From: Apophysomyces variabilis
Taxonomy: Eukaryota > Mucoromycota > Mucoromycetes > Mucorales > Mucoraceae
Length of the DNA stretch: 64,000 bases
Assembly (NCBI GenBank): GCA_002749535.1
Contig: MZZL01000394.1
Coordinates: forward strand, 248,001 to 312,000
Reading direction: 5' to 3'
Position 1 is the stretch's first letter. Each line of letters starts with the position of its first letter. The translations under genes were made by a program, and so were the position numbers. Under the pieces are notes generated by a model. It ran no database searches, was not told the DNA's origin, and was given only the letters and a program-made list of their open reading frames with translations. Positions 46,896 through 56,545 of the stretch are shown here, piece after piece.

Positions 46896-48012
46896 ATGCA
46901 AGATTGTATCCATGAAGAACAAATTGACAATTTAATACTGAGTACCATTGAAGTGTTTGAGAAACTAAGCATGTCAAGCCAACCTAGTATGGAAGATATG
47001 ATTACCCTAATGGCTCAAGCTTTCCAGAAGGCCATGCAGATGAATGACAAGACAACAGGCATAGTGACTAAAATGCATGCTTGCCAACCAGAAACTTACA
47101 GTGAAGAATGTAACGCGGCCATCATCGATGGATGGTTGCAATCAGTGGAATGCTATACTGAATTTCTAGAAGCTAATTTAGACCAGCAAATGCATTACGC
47201 CATTACCCTTTTACAGGAAAGAGCTGACGTATGGTGGTGCAGACTTGAGCAGTTGGAAGAAGAACCAAGAACATAGGGGTCCTTCAAGTGCTATCTGAAT
47301 GAAGAATTCCACCTAGTCTTTACTCTCCAAATGGCTCATGACAAGATAGTAGAGTTATGGCAAACTGGTTTAATCAAAGCGTATGTTAATGAATTTTAGA
47401 ACATCCAGTTGAAGATCCCAAATATGACTGAAGAGGAGGCCATGGACCATTTCATGCGTGGACTGAAAAAAGAAGTCAGGGTCTATGTGTTGATGTGAGA
47501 ACCAGAGACCTTAGATAAAGCCATTCATGCTGCGTTGGCATATGAGAGTGGAAGGCGCGTAGGATAAATGGTCATCACAAGTGATGTCCATTGGGAATCC
47601 AGTTCCACCTCTCAAGTCAAACCAATGGATTTGGACGTCATTATAAATTGGTCAAGAAAGTTAAGCTCCAATGATCACTGCACAGACCTGGTGTGTTACT
47701 GGTGCAACAAAAAAGGCCATATTCATCGTGATTGCCAGTCCCACCTTGCAAGAATCTAAGAAAAAATCAAGGAACTTGACAAAGAACATGACTAAAAACG
47801 TCAGGGTTTTTAGCCAGCACAGCTATGAAGGGAGGTCAGCTGTGCACAATAGAAAAAAAATCCTCCCCTGAGGCGAGTACCAAGAAAGTACCAGAAAAGG
47901 AATCAATCGAAATTAATAAAGAAGTATCTTCCTTGTATATGTCTGCTACTGATGATATGATGCCTGAGGACATCAGAATGGACCAAGAACATTTAAACTC
48001 ACTGAATTCGAT
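46896..48012 (+). pseudogene. Gag fragment of a further gypsy element
   Basis: Plus-strand frame: MEDMITLMAQAFQKAM, then ADVWWCRLEQLEE, ELWQTGLIKAYVNEF, MDHFMRGLKKEVRVYVLM and the CCHC knuckle CYWCNKKGHIHRDC at ~47695. Stops TAG 47274, TAG ~47397, TGA ~47496, TAA ~47565 and others beyond the knuckle. The frame ends at DQEHLNSLNSI, which corresponds to the gag-protease connector of families A and B, and is cut off at the CACTA terminus at 48013. No LTR was identified. It does not continue on the far side of the CACTA region, where a different element lies in opposite orientation. Confidence 0.75.
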
Positions 48013-48035
48013 CACTACAGTAACAAGCTTCACTT

Positions 48036-48676
48036 AAAGTAGAGAAAGTTCACTGAAAGTAGTGAAAGTCCACTGAAAACAGTGAAAGTCCACTGAAAGT
48101 AGGGAAAGGTTCACTTAAAGTAGTGAAAGTTTACTAAAAATAGGGAAAGGTTCACTTAAAGTAGTGAAAGTTCACTGAAAATAAGGAAAGGTTCACTTAA
48201 AGTAGGGAAGATTTACTGAAAATAGGAAAGGTCTACTAAAAGTAGTGAAAGTTCACTGAAAATAGGGAAGCACTCACTTAAAGTAGTGAAACTCTACTGA
48301 AAGTAGGGAAAGGTTTACTTAAAGTAGTGAAAGTTTACTGAAAGTAGGGAAAGGTTCACTTAAAGTAGTGAAAGTTCACTGAAAATAGAGAAAGGTTCAC
48401 TTAAAGTAAGGAAGATTCACTGAAAATAGGGAAGGTCTACTGAAAGTAGTGAAAGTTCACTGAAAATAGGGAAGTGCTCACTTAAAGTAGTGGAACTCCA
48501 CTGATATTAGGGAAAGGTTCACTTAAAGTAGTGAAAGTTCACTGAAAATAAGGAAAGGTTCACTTAAAGTAGAGAAGATTCACTGAAAATAGGGAAGGTC
48601 CACTGAAAGTAATTGAAAGTTCACTGAAAATAGGGAAGCGCTCACTTAAAGTAGTGGAACTCCACTGATATTAGGG
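48036..48676. repeat. Left subterminal repeat array of the CACTA element
   Basis: About thirty loosely ordered copies of (t)tcacttaaagtag, gaaagttcactgaaa and aatagggaaagg, in runs of 40-70 bp that repeat with drift. Such arrays bind the transposition protein in plant CACTA elements. Confidence 0.85.
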
Positions 48677-49241
48677 ATCCTTAGTAATGTTTGCAAAGTT
48701 ATTCAGAAGACTGCATATTCATATGACAGGCGACAACTCAATTAGTTAAAAGCATCACTCTTTTCCTTTTTGATCTGGATTTGACATATGCAAAAACTAA
48801 ACTTGGCTCACTTCTGCTCTTATGGGTACTATATACTCTTAACGTCAGCAGCTAGCTACTGATAGTAACCCTTTGCAGAAGATAACTGATAAGCTGATGA
48901 CTATAGTTAACTTTGGCATGCTGTGTGTACCAGTGCTGCATAAGATTCTCCAAAATGATAACGTCAACAAACTGTAGTTAAAGCAAACGTACTGATTACT
49001 AGGACTTAAAACGATAACAGGCAGTTTTGTCAGAAGTAAGTTTTATGAAACAAAGATATTCAAGCAATGTCTAATCTATAAATTCTATACAGTAAAGAAA
49101 AACAAAAAAGAGAAATGGAAATTTTTGGGGGTTAGGAAAAGGACAGCAAATGAAAAAAGTAAACAAGGAGAAACAAAACAAGAGACCCAAGAGGGGGGAA
49201 GAGAGCAAAAAATATAGGAATACAGAAGAAAAAAAAAGTGA

Positions 49242-52200
49242 CTACCCTAAAGAAGCAGGGTTTCCAAACTTGACCGTCTGGTTCATCTTGCCATAAGGCC
49301 AAACGATGTGGAAGCGGTTGTTCAAATCAAGGCTTTGCACCAGTCCAGCTGTGCTTGTCAATCCATCAACGTCAACCACCCTCAAGACCCCCCTGTCAGA
49401 CGTGGTTCTGGAAAGCACTGGGAAGTAATTGCTTTACTGATTCACGTTCTTATAGAAACGAACAACTGCAAGAATTCATCTGTCTCCCTGATGCTGGTGG
49501 TATACATAGAACTGAGTCTCCCCAAGGAACATCTCATGAATCTCATGGCCAGCGTTGCTAAGGCAATCAAGTTCAGACCTGTAAATTGCCCATCCAATAA
49601 CATACAACTGAAACTTATGTTATCCTGGTGATTTCATACAACGCTAATAAATTGCATTGGCTAGAGTCATGGCAGTTATCATGAAGCTTGCTAGAATAAA
49701 CACAACTGTCCTTCCATACATGGCCTGATGCAAGAAACTGGGAATGCAGTTCTGGAATGACGCTGCAGAGAGTTGCTACAGATGTGAATTTGCCTTGGCT
49801 GATCCAGAAAGCAGCAAGCAGATTGTGGAATGTATGCCTGTTAACGCCAATGGCTCCTTGGAAGTTTTGCACGTCAGTTTCTTTATGGTAAGGCTTCCAG
49901 ATTTGAGGTTTGGTTGAACCTAGTCTTGCAGCAAGATATGAGAGCTCATTGTATGCTATAGTTTCCTGCAGTTATAGATGAACCCTCTCTAAGAAGCAGA
50001 AGGTGGCAATTCTTTTCACAATGTTGCTGGCGTTGGTTCCTGATGCTGACATGGAACGGATCATTTTCTTATACAAACCGTTAGTGCGTTCCATACACCT
50101 TGCAGAGATTGCATGGAGAGGACCAAGGTTTTGCATAGTGGAAGTGATGTGGCAAAGGTAATACTGGGTAATGGTAAATACTGGAGGCTTGAGAGTGGCA
50201 TTGTTGTTACTATACTTTTGAAGCAAGAAAGTTTGCCAGTTTGCAATGTTCCTTACAAAAGTAAAAGGTCAGTTTATGTTTTTATATCTTTTGTATTACT
50301 TACCTCTCAATAATATCCAGGTCTAAATCAGTGTACGTCTACTGCAGACACAACTGACAAGTGACAACAAGATCCATCACAGCTTTACAGGTCTCTTCTT
50401 CTTCTAAACCTTCCACTACCACCGTCAGCACAGTGTACAACAAAAAGTCCAGCCAATCAACTGCCCTGTAATGGCCCATGTTTGTTGCAATGTTTTTCCA
50501 ATGGCCTTGGAACACAACAGGGATTGTTTGACAGGATCGTTCTATGGCCTCACCAATTGCATGGCATGTATTTCGATTCTTGAGAGCGAATGGATACCAT
50601 GCAATGATGTTTTCATGCTTATCCAGTTTGTTGCAACCAAACTTCTCCTTGTCATTTATGAGCATGCTCCAAAGCAATCTTCCTAATCCATGTCCCAACA
50701 GATGCATCTCATCCAAACCAAAGAAATATGCACCTGTGAACATGCTCAACGATGTGAATAGAACTGGTACTTTGATATCTTGTTCCTATTAAGCATAAGT
50801 AATAATTGAAAAAGTTATTTAGTATATAACGTATGACTTATGATAGGATCTATCTCACATACTGTATCGCCTTGAGCAAATTGTTCCTATGGACGTCTTT
50901 GGAAGGGTAGTGACAAATCAGGGATGAAGTACATACTGTTGATTTTTTCTTCTCTGATGAGGCACTGTCGGCAACCATAGTAAGAGGAAAAGCTGGTATG
51001 GTTGCAGAGGCTGGCAACTGCAGGGATGTCACCAGTGGCGGGAAGTAAATGGACTTTTGCAGCAATCTCACTACCATCAGGAGTTTTAATGACCAAGCCA
51101 TTGCGTTCAAGGTCTTGCAGCTCATAAAGGAACGGCTGAAGAAAGGACCAGATACTCTTTGGGGCGCTTGGACCTGGCGTGATGCCCAACTGAAGCATGT
51201 TGCAGTTCTTATAGCTGAAAAGGCAAGGCAACTTGATTAGTTTCGTCATGCAAATTTATTTAACGTTACCGTTCAGAGGGGTCAAAGTTGAGAACCACCA
51301 GGTGCATTATCATCAATGAGGTGTTGCTGCTATTAAAAGGTTGGAAACCATCAACATATAAGGAGAGACTAATGTCATAGCTTCCTCTCAATAGCTGCTT
51401 CTCATTATGCAGTGATTTGTATACTTGGCCGTCAAAGAAGTCTATATATATTCCATCAGCATGCTCACGCAAATGGTGGTAGGAGAGCAACTTATGAGTT
51501 TCCTCATCGCCCAGCATAAGGGCAAGCTGCTCAGCAACTGGAAGCATGGTCATGCTTTGCACTGGCTTCTTAATGACCTCGCCATTCAACTGACGTTTAT
51601 TTGACTCTGTATAACGCGCTTTGCTGCAGTGTGGACACTTCATCATGTCATCATGGCTCATATACAGAACGTAACCTTCTGGACAAACGTCATATATCTT
51701 TGGCTCAACGTGATAAGCGTCCTTTACCAATTGTTCAGACAAATGATAGCTCAGAAGTGGTGAATGCATCATGCTTCAATCTATGTCCATTGGTAAGAAC
51801 ATTTAAATAGAATTAGAAAAAGACACATGTACTTGATTGTACAACGTTTAGGAATTCATTGAAGATCTTTACAATATCATTGTATGCTTTACATGAAACG
51901 TTAGACGAAACTGCTGTCTTGAACAGCTTTATGCTGAAGCATTCCGTATGAGTCCATTGATCAGTGTGTTTATACTCAATTACGCGGGGATGATTCTTGA
52001 CCAATTCTGCATAGAGTTCTATAGGATCGAAGTAATGGTCAACTATTGCATCTTTTAGTAAGATACCACTGCTGTCAGTCTACTTACAATTATCGGTTTC
52101 TATTGCTCTCTCTATTTCATCAAGAACTTCAGACAGAAAGTTGATACAATTGCCTTCTTCAGTCTCTGATTCATTAGATGAAGTCTCATCATCTAAATGA

Positions 52201-52490
52201 TCATCCGCCAGAGTGTCCAAGGCTTGAATCCATTCAATTAATGCAGTGTGATCATCGTCAATGTCTTTAGTGTAGCTGTCAACATCCTATATGGAAACTA
52301 AAGCAAGGTTAGTACATATTATGACTGATCAGCATATACTACTTACCATAGATTCATCGTTGATAGAAACAAGCCTGATCAGATCCTTTTCATGCTTTAT
52401 GAAACATGCTTTCAGATGACGGTTGTATTTGTTTTTGTTGGTAAAGGTAATTTTGCAAGTGTTGTATATAGTGATAGTTGGGAGGGTCAT
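49242..52490 (-). pseudogene. CACTA tnp2-type transposase, multi-exon
   Basis: Minus strand. The first exon 52490-52347 (48 codons) encodes a short zinc-finger-like segment (C...NKYNRHLKAC) and ends at gtaagt; the next resumes at 52286 (DVDSYTKDIDDD). Conserved tnp2 blocks follow across several further introns: PEGYVLYMSHDDMMKCPHC, IYIDFFDGQVYKSL and LSLYVDGFQPFN (51.3-51.8 kb), TGDIPAVASLCNHTSFSSYYGCR (50.9-51.25 kb), FGLDEMHLLGHGLGRLLW (50.3-50.75 kb), LGPLHAISARCMERTNGLYKKM (50.0-50.25 kb), a tail RHTFHNLLAAFW, and the last exon ending MNQTVKFGNPASLG, stop at 49242. One in-frame TAG (near 52079, in DNCKxTDSSG) is visible. Not all splice sites were fixed. Otherwise the gene appears nearly full length. 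Confidence 0.75.
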
Positions 52491-52599
52491 GGTAGATAGG
52501 TACAATAATCTCAAGAAAAAAAATAAAGATAAGATACAAGAAATGATTAAAACAAAGAGGGCTTATATATATGCATTTATTGTAGGAAGATTTTTTTAA

Positions 52600-52683
52600 A
52601 CAAGACATCAAATCTATGTTAGATAAGATGATCATTCTTGAACAAGACATCAGATCTAGGTTGGATAAGGTGATCATTGTATA
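52600..52683. repeat. 42-bp direct repeat, two copies, in the divergent promoter region
   Basis: acaagacatcaaatcta... and acaagacatcagatcta..., each ending gatgatcatt / ggtgatcatt. They lie about 110 bp upstream of the transposase start, in the 0.7-kb gap shared with the accessory frame. Confidence 0.75.
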
Positions 52684-53200
52684 ATAGCATTATGGAATGA
52701 TGGATTAATTGCACCATCTTTGGACATTGAAAGATCTACTTGCAGTATATTGCCTATGCTGCGTATGTAACAAAAAGCAATTACTGATTTTGATACCACT
52801 ATCATCTATCTCTACCTGTGCCTCTGACAGATCGCTTTTCTATATTTGGAACGTTATCAATGTAGTATGACCAATGGCATCTATGAACAACTGACAAACA
52901 TAGTCTTTCATCATCGTTTGCTATCTTTTCTTGTTGATAATCATCTCTATCTCATTAGATTTCCGCCATCAGCCGTCATATCTTGCAATCATTTCAGCAT
53001 TGTTCATTACGTTCAACTACGATCTTATTATAATCTCTTTGAATTGCGTGATTATCAATTACTTCATCATCAATCAGGGTTTGTATTGGCCACAACGTTT
53101 CGCAGATGATGGGAAGGCTACATATATATATAGCGAACAGTTAACTGATTGTACTATATCTATTTATCATATCTCTTTTTTTTTAAATTTTACAACTGAC

Positions 53201-53863
53201 ATGTCTACTACCGCTTCAAACAACAAATGCTCAAGGGAAGATGTGGAATCCCGCATTGTAACCATGCTGATGGAGAAGTTGTAAGAGGAACTCCCTGACA
53301 TGATAGAGGCTGCTATAGAAAGGGCATTCCAAAGATGAGAAGAAAATAGTGCAATTATGGCGAACAGTCAGCAATCGCTAGGTGTACCTAATATTAGCCT
53401 GGACAGCTGGTCAATCCCACCTATTGTCCATGATATCCCTCCTTCATGGTGCATAAAGAATAACCACTACTACATTCCTAAGGAAATAGATGACGCAGTA
53501 AAAGCATGGCTGGAAGGGAAGGACCGCAAGAAACAAGAGACAAAGGTTTCAGTTGTGAAAAGTCTAAGGTCCCTTATTTTTGCGCAGAACCCCATGCAAC
53601 TGGCGCACGTTCTGCAAGCAATCTATGTACTGCTTAGAAAGAAGGCAACCATCATCGTGGAGCAATTGGAGATGGCGTGCAGCTTCTTTGCCCATGATAA
53701 GCCCTGGAGTTTGGTGCCTGCTGCCAAGCGTGAGCAGGCTTTCATGACAATGAAGCAAGTTGGGCTTCAAATGGGTGTGCCTTTGGACCTCTGCAAGAGT
53801 AATTAGAGAGCTACTTTTCTCATTACTCGCAGATGGGAAAATGCTTACAATGCTGCAAAGAAG
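53201..53863 (+). pseudogene. CACTA accessory ORF, divergent from transposase, function unknown
   Basis: Plus-strand frame from ATG 53201 (MSTTASNNKCSREDVE) through SLDSWSIPPIVHDIPPSW, KEIDDAVKAWLEGKD, a helical middle (QLAHVLQAIYVLLRKKATII) and QVGLQMGVPLDLCKSN to RRWENAYNAAKK. Three stops interrupt one frame (TAA ~53282, TGA ~53336, TAG ~53804) with no indel; all fit C-to-T changes in Gln or Arg codons. No known domain is recognised. Its position as a second, divergently transcribed gene inside the element recalls TnpA of En/Spm, which binds subterminal repeats, but no sequence similarity to TnpA is claimed. The downstream region carries AATAAA at ~54047. Confidence 0.5.
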
Positions 53864-54930
53864 TAAGACAGTTGATTTGAATTGTATGATTCATTTATTA
53901 AAGTTATTGTTAGAAAAAAGACTGGAGTGAATGTAACAGCAGCTGATATTCTAGAGCAGACTTTTCTGTCTTTGCCGCTATAGTGCTATGCAGAGGGAGG
54001 GGGAAGACAGGGCAGGCATCACATAGATTAGATAGAAACAAACAGCCAATAAATGCCTTTTATTTTTCAATGACAAATTCACTCCAGTCTTTTTTTAGTT
54101 GTGTACTCTTTTCTTTCACTTTGCTCACTTTTTCTATTGCTTTACTTTTCTCTTGCTATTGAAACTCCATTTTCCTTATAGCAAAATGCCTGTAAGTATT
54201 CAGTTCTTTTATTCTGTCTGCTAACATTCTATTATATAAAGGACAACTACTGTAATGCCATGTCACTTAAAGGTTCCAGCCTGTCATTCCATTCTGCCTT
54301 TCCTTAAGGTCATATGTAAGACGCCGTCTTTCTGTACTATTCTTTCTCACTTGTATTATTACTTTAGCATTCACTTTCCTAGAGTTTAAATCATTGGCTC
54401 TACTTTTAACATGATTGCGTCATGTTTTTTACAAAGTAATCCATTCAGGTAAATTAACTTTTTCTATTGGTCATCTCATACTTACAGGTAAATTTAGCTT
54501 TTCAGTTACATTTTCTTGCTGTCCATTCCACTGTAAGTCTTCTCTTATTCTTAACAGATAGTTGCTTACCTATTTTTGCGCTCCTTTTTATTTTAGTCTT
54601 CAACCTCGTTGTTGTCTTTTTTACACTGGTAATAACCATGTCCATATATCAGTATCACTTCTCACACACTTATTAGGCTGTCCTGTTCCCTGACTTCAAA
54701 CTTATCGTTGTTTTTACATGCTCATCAATCGGTCAACGTTCATATTTGTTTTACAGTTTAAGCATGTGGAAGCAACTGCGCGATCGTATATATTTATTAG
54801 TTGTTAAACCATTCTTTTAGTGTTAGGTAAGTATGGTAATGTAGGGATACACTAGGTATATGTTTATTGTTAGTACAATTACTGGGGTCGGTTTATCCAA
54901 TAAAAGCTATTATTTGCAATCACTACTTTT
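53864..54930. other. Right interior of the CACTA element, noncoding
   Basis: T-rich, with many short pyrimidine runs and no gene. It includes a 20-bp inverted repeat at 53914-54097 and then grades into the right subterminal array. Confidence 0.45.
53914..54097. repeat. Inverted repeat aaaaaagactggagtgaat
   Basis: aaaaaagactggagtgaat at 53914 and its reverse complement attcactccagtctttttt ending near 54097, arms ~20 bp, spacer ~145 bp. It sits just after the accessory frame, so it may be a foldback at the 3' end or a small inserted MITE. Confidence 0.6.
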
Positions 54931-55222
54931 CACTGTTTTTCCCTACTTTAAGTGATCACTACTTTCAGTGATTTTCCTTACTTTCAGTGATTTTCCCTAC
55001 TTTCAGTGATCCCTACTTTTAGTGGATTTTCCCTATCTGTACAAAAATAGGGATCATTGTTTTCAGTGTTTTTTCCCTACTTTCAGTGATCACTACTTTC
55101 AGTGATTTTTCCCTACTTTCAGTGATCCCTACTTTTAGTGGATTTTCCTTACCTGTACAAAAATAGGGATTACTACTTTTTGTGAATTTTCCCTACTTTT
55201 AGTGAACCCGGTTACTGTAGTG
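54931..55222. repeat. Right subterminal repeat array and terminus of the CACTA element
   Basis: Repeats of ttttccctactttcagtg and gatcactactttcagtg, ending gaacccggttactgtagtg. Confidence 0.8.
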
Positions 55223-56448
55223 TGTATGAGCTTGTGAGGATAAAGTAAGTCTTTGCTTTTATGTTATTGCATTGCAACTTACATCTTTTCATTTCATCTT
55301 ATTAGCAATGCTGGATAAGAGGTGTGTGAGATGTTCCTTGGTGAGACTCAATTCTATGTTTATCACTAGCATCAGAGAGACAGGCGGATTCTTGCAGTTG
55401 TCCACTTCTACAAGAACATAAATCAGCAGAGCAATCACTTCCCAGTGCTTTTAAAAACCGCATCTGACAGGGGGATGTTGAAGGTGGTTGATGTTGATAG
55501 ATTGAGAAGCACAGCTGGACTGGTGACAAGCCTTGAATCCAACAACCGCTTTCACATCGTTTGGCCTTATGGCAAGATGAACCAGACGGTCAAGTTTGGA
55601 AACCCTGCTTCTTTAGGGTAGTCACTTTTTTTTTCTTCTGTATTCCTATATTTTTTGCTCTCTTCTCCCCTCTTGGGTCTCTTGTTTTGTTTCTCCTTGT
55701 TTACTTTTTTTATTTGCTGTCCTTTTCCTAACCCCCAAAAATTTCCATTTCTCTTTTTTGTTTTTCTTCACTGTATAGAATCTATAGATTAGTCATTGCT
55801 TGAACCTCTTTGTTACATAAAACTTCTGACAAAACTACCTGTTATCACTTTAAGTCCTAGTTATCAGTAACTATGGCTTGTCCATGTTATCATTTTGGAG
55901 AATCTTATGCAGCACTGGTACACACGGTATACCAAAGTCAACTATAGTCATCAGCTTATCAGTTATCTTCTGCAAAGGGTTACTATCAGTAGCTAGCTGC
56001 TGACATTGAGAGTATATGGTACCTGTAAGAGTAGAAGTGAGCCAAGTTTAGTTTTTGCGCATGTTGAATCTAGATCAAAAAGGAAAAGCATGATGCTTTC
56101 AACTAATTGAGTTGTCACCTGTCATATAAATATGCCGTCTTTTGAATGACTTTGCGAGCATCAGTAAGGATCCCTACTTTCAGTGAACCTTCCCTACTTT
56201 AAGTGAGCGCTTCCCTACTTTTAGTGAACTTTCACTACTTTAAGTGAACCCTTCCCTACTTTTAGTGATTTTCCCTACTTTTAGTAAGATTTTCCCTACT
56301 TTTAATGAATATTCACTATTTTCAGTGATTTTCACTACTTTTAATAGATCCTGTTACCGTAGTGTCAGTGGACTTTCACTGTTTTCAGTGGACTTTTACT
56401 ACTTTCAGTAGACTTTCCCTACTTTAAGTGAATCCTGTTACCATAGTG
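55223..56448 (+). mobile_element. Partial CACTA copy in inverted orientation
   Basis: Base-by-base reverse complement (roughly 88% by eye) of 48013 to ~49575. It contains the last transposase exon (ending MNQTVKFGNPASLG at ~55621), then the subterminal array 56166-56448 and the terminus cctgttaccatagtg. A second CACTA-type terminus (cctgttaccgtagtg) ends at 56364, 84 bp inside. The rest of the element is missing, so this is a truncated copy abutting the complete one. Confidence 0.75.
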
Positions 56449-56545
56449 GAAGTAGATGAGCTGTTTCAGAGGAGCCCTTTGTGGATCTAGCTGGGTGGAG
56501 TACGTAGGTTTGCTGGTCATCATGTATAGTCCATGTGCGTTCTGC

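Larger units (their letters stand above)
48013..55222 (-). mobile_element. CACTA (En/Spm-type) DNA transposon, 7.2 kb
   Basis: Left end CACTACAGTAACAAGCTTCA and right end, in reverse complement, CACTACAGTAACCGGGTTCA, followed on both sides by arrays of cacttaaagtag / gttcactgaaa motifs. Inside are a tnp2-type transposase on the minus strand (49242-52490) and a divergent accessory frame on the plus strand (53201-53863). Expected 3-bp duplications are not seen (gat left, tgt right). Confidence 0.78.

Noticed and set aside
48036..48676. CRISPR-like or satellite interpretation of the cacttaaagtag array
   Set aside because: It lies exactly inside the terminus of a transposon and recurs inverted at the other ends, so it is a subterminal transposase-binding array.
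49308..49631. 107-codon plus-strand frame in the CACTA element
   Set aside because: Antisense to the last transposase exon, whose product is conserved in the inverted partial copy at 55.3-55.6 kb.
52079..52087. Donor gtaagt in the CACTA transposase at 52087
   Set aside because: The only nearby acceptor would make a 16-nt intron. Reading through with one TAG (Gln codon change) keeps the protein in frame, so I treat it as a nonsense mutation.
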